Positions 1 to 11,602 of a stretch of 64,000 bases of DNA are shown here, piece after piece. A model generated the notes under the pieces. That model was given only the letters and a program-made list of their open reading frames with translations. It did not search any database and was not told the origin of the DNA. Within the stretch, counting starts at the first letter, position 1; every line of letters begins with the position of its first letter. Source of the DNA: Thalassia testudinum. Its lineage: Eukaryota; Streptophyta; Magnoliopsida; Alismatales; Hydrocharitaceae. Position numbers and translations under genes: made by a program. The stretch lies in NCBI GenBank assembly GCA_037157565.1, contig JAZHRO010000026.1, forward strand, positions 30,990,501 through 31,054,500, written 5' to 3'.

Positions 1-480
1 GAAGAGGTTCATGAGAAGAAGAAAAGGAAGGGCAAAAAGGAAGAAGTAGCTAAGAAGAGGAGAAGAAATCAGAAGAAAAGCACTGTAGAAGGCAACGTTT
101 AAGTCATCTGATTACCAAAACAGACGTCTGATCACTGTTCATTTATTTAATTCATTTGAGTAATTGATATGTGCTTAATTAAGGCTAATACTTGGTGATC
201 GAAATCACCATTATTTTGTCTTAGATATCTTTTTGGTCTCTTTAAGTCTTGAAATACTTATGTTATTCATTGAATATCTAATGTGACAGATTAGAATTTA
301 TTGAATATCATTATTCTTAGCTTATTTCCTATGCTCATTTATATTTTAATTGAAGATTAACACGTGAATTACATATTTGCTCCCTGTGTTCGACCTCATA
401 CTTCTTTTAGATATTCAAGTTATAAATTTTATTTGTTGAAAATCGATTTGTCAGTTATACTACAATGCATTTCCCTAACA
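1..480 (+). repeat. 3' part of an LTR, family N (truncated by window edge)
   Basis: The segment begins with a GA-rich polypurine run (1-80), followed by a GACGTC-type pair with cores at 103 and 123. It ends in the conserved family N LTR tail: a 'ctccctgtgttcgacc' block at about 380 and a 'ttatactacaatgcat' block ending CTAACA at 480. The same order is seen in the complete solo LTR at 1129-3927. The 5' part lies outside the window, so it could be a solo LTR or the LTR of a longer element. Confidence 0.6.
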
Positions 481-746
481 TTGACAAAAAGCCCTACTAA
501 TAGTTCACATGATCTGGCCTCCTCCACCCACCATCTGCTACGTGTCACACAGTGAGTGGCGCTCTCCACTGCCCACAGATCGTGCCTCCCCTTCCTTTCC
601 CTTTCCTCTTGAGCGTAGGCTTCTCATCTTCTCCCTCTAAGACGCTGCCCCTACTTCAACCACAGGTTTGACGCCACGAGCAACCTCTGCCAACAACCAT
701 CAATATTCCTCCTCATTTGCTACTGATTTTGATGATATCATCATTG
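481..746. other. Unassigned stretch upstream of the LRR fragment
   Basis: I see no long open frame or repeat here. It lies between the LTR end at 480 and the LRR pseudogene and may be the remains of that gene's 5' region. The CT-rich stretch at 570-640 resembles a plant leader but cannot be assigned. Confidence 0.3.
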
Positions 747-1128
747 ATGGCAATGGCGCCGACATCGTCCAGCATCATAATCCACCTGTTAGGCTTCCCC
801 GCCCTGTAGGCCATCCGAAAGTCCCTCTTCGACCTCTGGGGCTCCTGCTTCATCCCCTCCTGGGACTTCACCTCCTACCTTTGCGACTTCCCAGGGGTCC
901 TCTACCGCAAGGACCACGTCATCGCCCTCTCCCTCAGCGACCCCCACGTGGGCTCCCCAGGCCTCTCTAGCTGCCTCGACCCTGTTAAGCTGTCCTTCGT
1001 CCCCAGCCGCATCCGCGGGTCCATCCCCTCCTCCTCTGCAAACTCCTCTTCCTCGCCCCAAGCTGCAATGCCCTCTTGGGCCCTATACCCTCCTCCATCT
1101 CCACCTTACGCTACCTCCGCACCCTCGA
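747..1128 (+). pseudogene. Leucine-rich-repeat protein fragment, 5' part
   Basis: Reading from the ATG at 747 gives a short hydrophobic leader and then the usual LRR N-terminal layout: an AIRKSL...W motif, a W-D-F-T...C cap, an FPGVL motif, and an 'I.ALSL.D..VGSPGL...LDP' stretch. This is typical of plant LRR receptor-like proteins with a cysteine cap. It is broken. There is an in-frame TAG inside the AL-AIRKSL motif, a deletion between LDP and the next repeat (LSFVPSRIRGSIPSS), and a frame change after about 1040. The LRTL(D/N)-LSYN repeat is then cut at 1128 by a solo LTR and resumes at 3928. No kinase domain is visible. Family membership is clear, but the exact gene is not. Confidence 0.65.
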
Positions 1129-2090
1129 TGATAGGAACACCATCATGAGCCATAACTAGCTCAATTTGATCTTATTAATTCATTAAATGCTTCTATATAA
1201 CCATCAGAAGGCCATAATTCATTGCAAATCCTTTCAAAGAGAAATACAAGAAACCAGGGTTAAGACTATAATTTTACCAGCACATCTTGAATGCAAAACA
1301 ATCACGGGTTCGTTCTCTCAGGGGTTGAACAAAGGTCAAATGATCTTAAGAGTCCAATAAGTGGGGTAGAACAGACAGAAAAGGGTTTTCATGTGTTACA
1401 GGAATTAATGGACATCTGAAACCCTAAAAACAGACCTGCTTAGTCTACTGAGGTTTTGGTCAGGATAAAATTCACCTAAACCCTCTAAAAATCATATAAA
1501 AATATTCTCTAGGGTTTGGTACCTTCAATTTGACCATTGGAATCCATCTTGACCTAAAACAGAGTCTCAGACAGGCATTTGCCCTAATTTGGATAATTAT
1601 GCAAATTACCTAGTCAAACTAGGTCAAAGCCAAAATCCAACTTCACCATTGGATTCCTTAGGTCCAAATTATGTTTGTATCAAAATTTGGGCCCAATCTG
1701 AGATTGTTTCGACCTAGTTTGCACTTTGGTCCAAGTTTGAATTTCTTTATTCCACATGACCCCTTAACTTTTGAATTTCTTACAAAAAGGTCCCCATCGT
1801 TATCATCATTTTCTTCAAATAGGTCTCTGTCGCCATGAAATCCTAATCCTACAATTCCGGCGAGCTTGTTTTGGCATGTTCTCTTTGATTCCTTGACGAA
1901 TCCCTCTCAAATTTGAAAGGGAAGTTCGTCAAGGAATTCCCTTCCTTTTGAGCTAGATCCTAAGCCCTACAACCTTCCCAGTCTCTCATGCGAACGCATG
2001 AGAGATTCACGTATATTTTGAGCTTCCATCTCTGGCGAACATTCCAAGCTTGTGAAGCTTGCTTCCCAAGCTTAAGGCATCCTCCAGAGG

Positions 2091-2100
2091 CCTATAAAAG
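2091..2100 (+). promoter_or_regulatory. TATA box of solo LTR N1
   Basis: CCTATAAAAG lies about 960 bp into the LTR. Family N copies at 58972 (ctatttaaag near 59896) and 60512-63181 (TATATAAG on the minus strand near 62235) have a TATA-like box at the equivalent place. This suggests a U3 of about 1 kb and a long transcribed leader. Confidence 0.55.
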
Positions 2101-3469
2101 AATCCCCAGATTAGACCGAGTTCCTCAAGCTTGATTTTGGCCTGGAACACCCTCAATTCCTCCCTCCTATTCTGGTCGAAAGGCTCCTCAAGCTTCGGCG
2201 ACCTCCTCCATCTTCATTCCTCGTCCGTTTGCAATACCGGTGACGAATTTGTCTCCCTCACCTTCCTCCGCGTCACGCAATACCAGCCGGCACCTCTATC
2301 TCCATCGTCCTCGTCGTTCCCCTCCCACCGGAGTCACCTTCTTCCCCGGCGCTGACCACACCACAATCAACATCGCCTTTGCTCCCCATCGTCTGCCAAC
2401 CACCTAGATAAGTTCCCTAACTCCTCTACTTCATTCACACACCAACCACACTCCACTTCGACCGCCGTATCCATCACACGCTCCCCATCTTCCACCTCAC
2501 TGGCGTACCTCCAGCTAGTTCGCAAGGCCACTGTGCTCCATCAAATTGGCCGCCACTTACCCCTACATCTCTGCCTCGATCCCAAGAGCAAAAGCCCTAA
2601 CTTAGTTAGGTCGATTGCCCCTCCTAACTACCCACCGAACAACCCACTGTTCTCCGGCCTAATCCACCTCTACCAACCATCTCCGACCTCTCTCGCAGCA
2701 CACCACCACCACCAGCACATTTGCTGCATCTTTGCGATTCTACTAAGTTTCTCTGATAAGGCCGCAAGGCCATACTTTGCGTTTCAGGTTTGCTGACCAA
2801 TGCCACCATTACCGTAGAGCTTCAAGCACCCTTTGAAGCTTGCTTCCCAGTCGAAGGTCCCAGGTGCACCCTTCAGGAGACACAGATACCTCCCAGGTCC
2901 ATCTCCAGGAATCCAATTGGAAGCAGCATATGCTCCTTCAGCTCCAATTGAGAGACCACTACTGCTGCCAGCAGTGCGAAGACAAGGGTGGGATTTAGTC
3001 CCACCTCGGAAGCGCACGAAGCAACGCGCATGCATAAGTTGATTTTGTGTTGTAGGCATATCGCCTCAACACACGGGGGTGAGGTCCCCACTCACTCGAC
3101 ACCGCCTCGCCCGTGACATTGCTCACACGGGCCTGGCGCTGACCCGACCCACCTAACCCACCTTCACTCCTCGGTTGCGATCACACCCGCAGCCTTAGTC
3201 CCGGGTATGATTAGATCTAAATCCAATTGCCTGAGGCTCTGGGAGAGCGGATCCCAGAGAGAGAAAGAAAGAGAGAGCGCGGGGGCAGGGGGTTTTGCTC
3301 TAAAGACCAACAGCTGACACTTAGCCGTTTGAAGAAGAAACCCTTCCCCTTGTGTGAGAAGAGAAGGAAGAAGAAGAGAAGCCAAAGAAGAGAGAGTCAA
3401 GGCACCAAAAGAGAAGAAAAGGGGCAGAAGAAGGAGAAAGAAGAAGAGTAGTACCTTTGAGAAAGTTAA

Positions 3470-3495
3470 GCCGTCTGATCGGCTAAGCATACGTC
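3470..3495 (+). repeat. GACGTC-type pair, 20-bp spacing (family N)
   Basis: Two degenerate cores (GCCGTC at 3470, TACGTC at 3490), each followed by TG, lie exactly 20 bp apart at the end of a GA-rich tract. The same pair follows the same tract in the family N copies at 103/123 and, on the minus strand, 60750/60770. Confidence 0.65.
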
Positions 3496-3927
3496 TGAGA
3501 TTCGCAAAAGTGCAGTGTGCAGTTATCCTATGTGGATTTAAATTGATTGATACTATTGAGATATTTGATATTATTGTGAAGGGTAATTGGTGATTCAAAT
3601 CACCACCTTTTTTTTGAAACTGCGAGGAAAGCTATCATCCTACGATAGCAATCCGGGATTCAAATCACCATTTTACCCCATTCTTTTTGCACTATTGACA
3701 TTTGCTTTCATGTATATATCATTATTATTTGGAGTTATATTATAAATTTCTTATATTGTGCTTGAATTGCAATCTTGGGAATTATTTTGCTAATTGATTA
3801 TTTTGCTAATTACTCCCTGTGTTCGACCTTGGACTTCCATTCGAGTATAAATTCTATTTGTTTTTCTCACTGATTCAACCTATACTGCAACACATCGATT
3901 TTAAAATTTGATTTAGAGCGACTAACA

Positions 3928-3972
3928 CTCAATCTCAGCTACAACCTCCTGTCCATCTCCAGGCTTCATGGT
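3928..3972 (+). pseudogene. Leucine-rich-repeat protein fragment, continuation after LTR N1
   Basis: The first bases after the solo LTR read L-N-L-S-Y-N-L-L-S in the frame that continues the repeat interrupted at 1128. The LRR similarity is lost within about 45 bp. The sequence up to 4519 no longer resembles an LRR gene, so the pseudogene is also truncated here. Confidence 0.6.
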
Positions 3973-4519
3973 GTGAGCCGCCGAGGAATAGGGTGCAACC
4001 GAGGGGCTTATGGGCATGCATAGCCATGGGCTTGCACTTGCCGCCACCCATAAGTGAGGAGGAGGAGGAAAGGGAGAGGGATTTTGTTTTGCATGGAGGG
4101 AGTGGGTTTTAGGGTTCTTGGTAGGGCTAGGCAAATACCAAAAAGGCCTTAATTTCTCACCTCTTCTCACGAAATCCCTGAAGCATACTAAGGAAGATTT
4201 TTTTTTTGCGAGAAGCCCCTCTGAGTGAGGCAAACTATGTGGGGGTACCTACATGGGTTGGATGGTGTGTAGAAATTTTAGTAAACCCCAAGGAGTCTAG
4301 TAAATTACCAAAAGACCCTCAGAATCAAATCAGAATCCCAAAGAAGGGTCATTTCAACAAGCACATAATCCGAAGTTCATTTTTAATTCCATACTTAACC
4401 ACACTTAGCAATTATAAAAGTCACAAAGACAAGGAGGATAAGAGGATACCACTCTACCTCTACTAGATCAGAGAACTTGGGATGGAGTATGTCTACCCTC
4501 GTCCTTAGTGGAGCCTGTA
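3973..4519. other. Unassigned sequence between LRR remnant and family A LTR
   Basis: No supportable gene is present. A short homopolymer T run (4199-4207) and scattered short frames are visible. It is the host sequence immediately left of the first family A LTR. Confidence 0.3.
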
Positions 4520-5913
4520 TGATGTAGACACAATTATTGAGGGTAAAATGCCTATTTATGCATGTTCCTAGGCTTAGATTTGCATTTCATGTTATAAATA
4601 TTGCATAACATGCATCATTCTACATTTAGAATAGTTGTATATAATTTAGGTTAATTGCGTTCTTTTTGTGGTTAGGAGAGAAGGATATTTATTTCGAAGC
4701 CTCGGATTGACGATACAACCTTACGGATCTGATCAAGATGATGATCGAAGTCCAACACCTCCGAAATCACCTCGATCGGAGTCTCGTAGCACCATTGCAG
4801 TCCGAGGAAGATCAACGATCAAGGGACTAGGTGACATAATTCGAAGATTCAAATGACAAATCTGACCGCGCGGATGGATTCAGGTCGACGATCGCAACCC
4901 AACGGCATAAAAATCGACTCAATCCGACCTCTGTAGCAACCCCTACAACAAAAAGATGGACGGCCCAAATCATGCCACGTGGAGTAACCCAGGCCGCCCA
5001 TGCGCACGCACGCACCATCGCATGCGCACAGTAGTGACGGCGCACACGGGTGCAGCAGCAGCGCATGCAAGCGCATAGCGCGCGAAGGTGCGCGATCCGT
5101 GCACGCTAGCACAGCGGCAGCGTGGGCGCATGGGCTGCCTTCATCGACGTTTGCGGTGGATCTTCAGCAACGTTTATTACCGTCACTAAATATTCTGTAT
5201 ACGAATTTGATTCTTTCCTCCACTATACAAGGACTCCTACCCTCCCATTTTTCTTCATCTCTTCTTTTATTCCTCTCACCACCTCCAAGGCTCTATAGAG
5301 AGCTTGTCCCAATCCTGGGATGCTCCTCTAGAGAAGAAAACCAAATAGTTTTCTCACCTTTCATCCCCCTTCATGGAGCATCCCATGGCCGTCCTCTCAC
5401 CGCCCTTCGGGAAGAAGATCCTCGCCATGATGCCGTCCTACCCCATCCTCCATCCTCCGGCTTCGTCCTCCTTTGTCCCGCTCCTCACCACCTTCCTCTG
5501 AGTGACGTCAGAGTGAGTCGTCCTCCAAGCAACCATCGAGGGGTATTTCTCTCACCTCTTTCTATCTTTTTCACTTTTGTAGTGTAGTTTTTCTACTTTC
5601 ATAATTATAGAAAACATTCATGAGATAAATAGATGATTCTCTCTCTCTCTTTTATATTTGCAAGTAGATTAGCTAGATAAGCATTTGTTGATCTGATCTC
5701 TTGCTTCCCAAAAAAATTTCAAAAAAATTAGAAAAGATAAAAATGACAAAAAAAATAAATAATAGAGAAACACATATTTTCAAAACTAAACATTCGCCTC
5801 CCCATGTTCGACCCGGGAATCCCTTGGAGTTTTGGTATAAATTTTATTTGATCACGAGTTTTGCGAGCTATGACAACGGGTCCTCCAAAACCCCAATTTC
5901 ATTTCGCAAAGCA
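4520..5913 (+). repeat. LTR A1 (5' LTR of the family A array)
   Basis: It begins TGATGTAGACACAATT and ends near GCAAAGCA, just before the primer site. It aligns along its length with A2 (12716) and A3 (16022), including the 'catgcatcattcta' block, the 'ctccactataaaagg' TATA region (here mutated to actatacaagg near 5221), and the 'cccatgttcgacccggga' block near the 3' end. A TGACGTCA palindrome lies at 5503-5510 downstream of the TATA region. Confidence 0.7.
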
Positions 5914-5927
5914 CGCCCCCATCATTT

Positions 5928-5945
5928 TGGCACCATTACTGGGGA
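5928..5945 (+). other. Primer-binding site of the family A element
   Basis: TGGCACCATTACTGGGGA lies 14 bp downstream of LTR A1. It resembles the TGGCGCC...GGGGA primer site of Athila/Tat elements, usually ascribed to tRNA-Asp. The second copy after LTR A2 (14269) reads TGGCGTTGTTGCTAGGGA. Both have decayed from the presumed consensus. Confidence 0.55.
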
Positions 5946-7147
5946 GGCAACGCTCTTTGGTTTTTTTCTTTGTGTTTTTGCCACCTTACCTAATTTTTAT
6001 CTCACTTTTTCTCTGATCTTACTGTGATTGCAGGTACTCTTCTGAGGTGGGCTAAAGCAATTAGATCAGAGAAAAGTGCGGATGAAGGTTTTGTAAGTTT
6101 ATCCCCACCACCCCCACCCACTAGTTCATTTCACCACACTAATAACTCAAACCCAAATCAACTTAGGTGCTTTTTATAAAACCTAGGATAGATTTGGTTG
6201 TTTGTTTGCCACCACCACTCATCTCACCCCCGCATATATAAAAAAAACAAAAAAAAAATACTCTTCTCCTATGGGATTTTTCTGAAAGCTACACACTTAA
6301 CACCCGCAACTTCTCACCCTAAGGCACACAATCACATCGATTCTACCACTTAACTGGGATCTGACCTATGGACCCGGTACACTTAACTCAACACATAAAT
6401 AAGTGAGTAGAAATCTGAATAAGTTAAACATTTCTGTGTGCCTTAACTAAGTGGTGCAATAGGCCAATTGATTGAACTGTTTGGGCCGCACCACTTAAGA
6501 TAAAAGCGATCCATCAAGTAGCTTGCCACTTAGGGTTGATTCTTAGGGCTAAACCAGGCACTCCACATATTATTTTTGATTTCTAAAGAAATATCTCTAC
6601 ACCTGTGCTTCCAAAACTTGGAGTGTTCTCCTAAACTTGATTGAAGATACCTAAGATTAAACCCTAAAAGCTACTAAACAAGGTTAAACCCTAAAAGACA
6701 CATCATCAAATAACCTTATTTGCAAACCCTAGTTGTGCACACACATACATTTTTATTGATCATTAAGGGCACAACCCATCTAAAGGACCCATCATATTCC
6801 AAGAGCACAATCATCCCAAAGCTAATTAAAACTGAGTAGACGTTGGTCTTAAGGATTGATTCGCTCTTCAGGGCTCAGATTGAGATTTTTTTCGATTAAT
6901 CTGCTTCTACTGGTCCATCTAATGTCTAGCTAGGGGAGGAGGATCAAACGATCGCAGCTGGGGGGTACACTAGGAACCGGAGACGTAAGCCAAAGGAAGA
7001 CCCTTCTCCCCAGTCCCTCCTTCTAACTGGTTGGATTGATTGGATAAAAGTAGACCAAATCATTTATAATCTCAAGGGTCCTGGGAGTCTGTAGGTCTTT
7101 AGGCTAACCCACCTAAGGACAGGATTGATTGTTTGTATTGCAGGGCT
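5946..7147. other. Untranslated leader of family A internal region
   Basis: No coding frame can be supported. This is AT-rich leader sequence between the primer site and the gag-like region, with several short A runs (around 6240). Confidence 0.4.
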
Positions 7148-7837
7148 CCTTTTTCTTCTGATTTCCCTCCTTACTTTACCATGTACCCTTCCACATCTTA
7201 TACACATTTCCAATCCTATCCTCTCACCACCACTTATCCCCAAGATGATTACTATCCCGACCTGACTTGTAATTACCCATCCACTAGTCGGGATAACTTT
7301 GATTAGGGATATGAATCTGGACCTCAGTGTCCGGGGCCTAACCCTGGACAACAAGACTATGATTGTTATCCTTCCCAAACCTACAATGATTATGAATCTC
7401 CATCCTTTGATGAACAAACCAACCAGATCTACAATCAAGAAGGATATAATGATTATAACACCTACCCTCCCCAGTATTCCACTGAATATAGGTTGCCACC
7501 ATCCTTTGAACAACCTAGAACAACCTACTTTCAGGGAAGGACCCGAGAACCTCGACATCTTCACTCCCCTAGATTTAACCCAAACCCACTCAAACCTGAA
7601 TCAAACCAGTCGGTTCAGGTGAACTAGATCTAGGATAGGGTGTTGGCTAATTTGAGGAACACTATACAATCTTTAGAAGCTCAGCCAACACCATGCACTA
7701 AAGCATTGAAGCCTATGATCAAAATGATTGATGAACTTAATAGTTCTCTATTGGATTTGCTCCAAAATGTTAGGGATAGGGACCTGGGTGAGTTTCTTCT
7801 TAGGAAATTATTGAGGTTGAGGAAAGCCAATGTCTGA
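7148..7837 (+). pseudogene. Pro/Tyr-rich gag-like protein of the family A element (decayed)
   Basis: The frame starting at 7148 reads a Tyr/Pro/Gln/Asn-rich chain (PPYFTMYPSTSYTHF, DYYPDL, repeated Y-N-D-Y blocks, PPQYSTEY), then an Arg-rich patch and a leucine-rich helical tail (LANLRNTIQSL, LNSSLLDLLQNVRDRDLGEFLLRKLLRLRKANV). It has three in-frame stops (one at about 7306, two near 7627), so it is not functional as it stands. No zinc knuckle or RT is seen. By position after the primer site it is the gag-region product. The true start is unknown. Confidence 0.45.
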
Positions 7838-8738
7838 ACCTGCTCAGGCGCTTGTCGGGGGGGATACATTTTCTGAGACCGGGGATGACCAGGTTAGGCT
7901 AAAGCAACCCATTGAGGATGAATCAATTGATTCACCTGAGATCCCCGAGCCAGGGAGCGAGGAAAAATATGTCTCTTTGAACCAAGAAATGACAATCAAT
8001 TTTGAGACATATATAAATGAGGATCATGGATTTTTTGATTCTGAGGGTGAAGAATCTCTTAGTGAAGTCTCACTTGAGTGTAAGGAAGATGATTTTAGTG
8101 AGACAAACAGGCTTGAGGAATCTGACGAACTGTTTGATAGCCTAATTATTGAAGATTTGGATTCGGTTGGGGCTAACTTAGAGGATTCGAATCCTCATTT
8201 ACTAGAAGATTCAATCAATAGCCCCATTCCTCAACCACACCCTAAAGAGATTGATTTTGGTTTGGAAATCATTGTACCCAAGTCAATTCTGAGTCAGCCA
8301 CGATTTCTGGACTTGGGTAAATCTTATGGGGTGAACGGTATGCTAGAGGTCCCAGAACCTGAGCACTTGATGTTGGAGGATAGGAATATTGAAATGAAAA
8401 TTTGGGAGGTTAATTTTGAGGGAAAAACAAGTTTGGATCTAAGGGTTCCTATTGACCTAAAACCACCAACTTTTTACCAGGACCCTTATGATATCTTTCA
8501 CGTGCAACCCAAGCTCAAAATAACTGATTATTTTTCTGAGTTGCACTATAAGTGGACACCCAATTTTAATGAATCAGATCAACCCATTGTCCAACACTTT
8601 GGTCTTGGGTTGCACACCGCAAAACCACAGGCCCGACCCCGCAAACACAATAATCTTAGGTTCTGGGTGATTTTCATCCAGAACCTGAGAACCACTCAAC
8701 CTTGGAGCATGGGTCTGCACCATAATCTGATCCACGTC

Positions 8739-11492
8739 TGTTTATCATGCTTGATCGAGTTTTAGAAAAGTCACTTTGTAGTATAGTCGAAAAAGCGTTC
8801 AAAACAAATATAATTTATTACTCGAATTTTAAAGTCCGAGGTCGAACACTAGGAGCAAATTAGGGTTTAGAAATCAAGATCACAGCTTGATAATTTGAAA
8901 GAATATAATATGTAATAAAATCAATGTCAGTGCAAAAAGATAAGAATAAATGTAAGGCACTAAAGGAACCAATGTATGTGAATAAACACAAAATTGGAAG
9001 TCTGAGTTGTGAATCAGATGCCTTAAAATGTGGATGCTACAGTGCTTGACTCTTCTTCTTTTCTCTTCTCTATCTCTGGCGGCTGCTTTCAATCTTCTTC
9101 TTTCTTTCTCTTCTTCTGATTCCTTGCCTTAGCCTTTCTCTTCCTCTACCTTCTTCTCTGTCTCGGCTACCTTCATTTTCTTCTTCCTTCAGTTCCTTCC
9201 TTCTCTTTCTTTCTCTTTCTTTCTCTACCTTCTCTTCAACTCCTTCTTCTTCCTTGGCTTTAGCCTTTTCTTTCCTCTCTTGGCTGTAGCTCTTCTCTTT
9301 CCTTAGCTTCTGACTTCGGCTTCCTCCTTCTTCTTCCTTGGCTTCAACCCCTAGCTTCCTCTTCGACCTTGTCTTCTCCTTCCCCTGCAGAGCAAAACCT
9401 ACCTCTACCCACGCGAGCTCTCTTCTCTTCTTTCTCTCTTAGGTTCGCTCTTAGGTAATCGGGTCAGGTACGAGCCTGGGACCAGGCCCACTGGCGTGCA
9501 GTGGTGGGCCAGGTGTGTTGGGTTGAGTCGGATCACCAGGTCTGTGTGGGGTGGTCGCAGAAGAGGCATCGGATCGGGTGAGAGGGGACCTCACCCTGTG
9601 AGTGGGAGGCGAAGAGCTTAATGCAGAAATTCAACTTATGCGGCTGTGGTGTGCCAAAAGTTTCCAAGGTGGGACTATCTGTCCACCTTCCTCGCATGCG
9701 TCTGTGACAGAGATGCTTCGTTCAGTTGCAGCTAGAGCTTCAGCCTTCAACACCAATTAGATGCCTGGAGTTGTGCGTGAGTGTATCTCGCGCAACCTAG
9801 GACTATGAGCCTGGAGTGGGCGAAGCCTGGAGCAGCTGCAAGCTTGCCTCGAGCTTCGCTTTAATGGCGACGAGCCCCGGTACGTGAAACCACGCAAATG
9901 GCCTTGCGGCCACGTCAGAATGTTCAGAAGGCTTCGCCGAGGCACAGTGAGTGTGCTGCGGTGGTCAGCATGGTGTGGGATCGCCTGAGGGAACGTGCTT
10001 AGGGCACACTGCCTCAGTGTGTGTGGGTGTGTTCAGGGGTGTGTTTGGGTGAGTGGCAGAGTGTTGTGAGTTGGGGGTTACGTTTAGTGAGTCAGGGCGA
10101 AGCTTATGGACTGGTCGGCGAGGAGGGAGATGGTCTGTGGAAGTGGAGCGAACTCACCGGAGTGGTGGCCGGAGGTGAAGGGGATGATGGTGGTGTAGTG
10201 CGGTATTGGTCGTTCAATGGAAATAAAGAGGGAAAAATAGAGTAGAGGGTGAGAGGACTTATCTGAGAGTGAAGAGACGAAGGGGGAGGCAGGGATGGTA
10301 GCTGACTTGTATAGCCGACGCAGGGGACGAAGGTGCTCAGAGAAGGTGGTCGGCGAGGATGAAGGGGATACAAAGGCGTCGGCGGGTACTACGCGACGCG
10401 GACGAACGTGAGGGAGAGGAACTTGCCGCTGGTATTGTGGCTAGGCGATGAGGGAAATCAGGGAAGGTCGCCTGAGCTTGATGAGTGAACTGGCCGGAGG
10501 AGGAGAGACGAATTTGAGGGGTATTCCCGGTCAATTTCAAGCTTAGGAGATGCGGGGCAATTTGAGGTCTCTTAAATAGGCTTCTGAGGATGGATTTGTG
10601 CTTGGAAACCAAGCTTCCAAGCAAGGTATGTTCGCCGGTGATGGTAACTCGAAAGACATCCGAATCTCTCATGCGTTCGCATGAGAGATTGGGTACCAAG
10701 TAAGGCCTCAAATTAGGTTCACATTGGAGGAGATTTCTCAAAGAATCTCCCTTTCAATTTTGAAGGGGATTCTCTGAGGGGTCAGGGAGAAATTGCCCTT
10801 GCAATCTCGCCGAAGTAGGATTCCCTCCACTATAATGGTGGAGGGACCTAATTGCAAAGAACGAAGAAGAAGCTAGGGGGTTTCTGCAGACGTTTTAGAA
10901 AGATAGGGGTAGAAATGTAATCAGGCTAGACTTATTTGCAAAGTGGGTCAAGATGAATTCCCCTTAGGTCTTGGACCTAAGGAATCCAATGGTGAGGTTG
11001 GATTTTGGGTTTGACCATGTCTGACTGAGCAATTTACAAAAATCCAATTTAGGGCAAATATTTGTCTGAGACCCCATTCTTGGTCAAAATAGGTTCCAAT
11101 GGCCAAATTGAAGGTTCTAAACCCTAGAGAATATTTTTATATGATTTTTAGAGGATTTAGGTGAATTTTATCCTGACCAAAATCTTGTTTAATCAAGCGG
11201 GTCTGTTTTAGGGTTACAAGAAGCCATTTAATTCCCAGAATTCACACGAACCCTTTTCTGTTTGAATTAACCCACTTTTTATCATGTTAAGACCATTTGA
11301 CCCGTGTTTAGCCCTTGAGAAAACCCGTTGTTGTATTGCAATGGTAAAATTACAGTTTTACCCCTTGTTTCTTGCTTTTATCTTAGAATGGTTATTCATT
11401 GAATTAGGACCTCCAATTGGTTATGTAGGAGCTTTTGTTCTCTTTTATAGGTCAAAAAGAGCTAGTTAGGACTCATGATGGTGTTCCTATTA
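8739..11492 (-). mobile_element. Solo LTR N2 (family N, antisense) in the family A element
   Basis: It is flanked by ACGTC at 8734-8738 and 11493-11497, an exact 5-bp target duplication. On the minus strand it starts TAATAGGAACACCATCATGAG (the first G of the TG terminus is lost) and ends in ...AACA. It contains the CT-rich (minus-strand GA-rich) tract at about 9040-9330 and a decayed GACGTC pair at 8997/9017. Length is 2754 bp with no internal coding region. Removing it restores the family A ORF exactly. Confidence 0.85.
8997..9022 (-). repeat. Decayed GACGTC-type pair in LTR N2
   Basis: Cores GAAGTC (8997) and GATGCC (9017) still lie 20 bp apart at the position where other family N copies have intact GACGTC pairs, next to the polypurine tract. 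Confidence 0.4.
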
Positions 11493-11602
11493 ACGTCTGT
11501 GGACATATTCTGCTGGCGGGTTTTAGGATCAATATTTTTATTTTGATTCTGACTCGCACTTGTGAAATCTCAATTTCTTCTTTGTATGTATGTTATGCCT
11601 AG

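Larger units (their letters stand above)
1129..3927 (+). mobile_element. Solo LTR N1 (family N, 2.8 kb) inserted in the LRR fragment
   Basis: It starts TGATAGGAACACC and ends GACTAACA. It is flanked by CTCGA (1124-1128) and CTCAA (3928-3932), a 5-bp target duplication with one transition. Joining the flanks restores the LRR reading L-R-T-L-(D/N)-L-S-Y-N-L-L, which fixes both ends. No gag or pol is present, so this is a solo LTR of about 2.8 kb. The order inside is a terminal inverted repeat, a TATA box at 2091, a GA-rich tract at about 3252-3465, a GACGTC-type pair at 3470/3490, and the conserved tail. Confidence 0.85.
7830..11602 (+). pseudogene. Acidic ORF with C-terminal hydrophobic segment, family A (split by solo LTR N2)
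   Basis: From the ATG at 7830, overlapping the end of the gag-like frame, an open frame of about 303 codons runs to 8738. It is strongly acidic (many E/D/S, repeated EDS and LEES blocks). Solo LTR N2 interrupts it after 8738. On the far side the same frame continues at 11498 for 34 codons to TAG at 11600-11602, adding a hydrophobic stretch of the type GFRINIFILIL that resembles a membrane anchor. The second internal region (14385-14615) has the same C-terminus uninterrupted. No known domain is recognised. An env-like role, as in some Athila elements, is only a guess. Confidence 0.5.

Noticed and set aside
5000..5587. 195-codon plus-strand frame inside LTR A1
   Set aside because: It is composition-driven, not conserved as a frame in A2 and A3, and spans the LTR promoter region.
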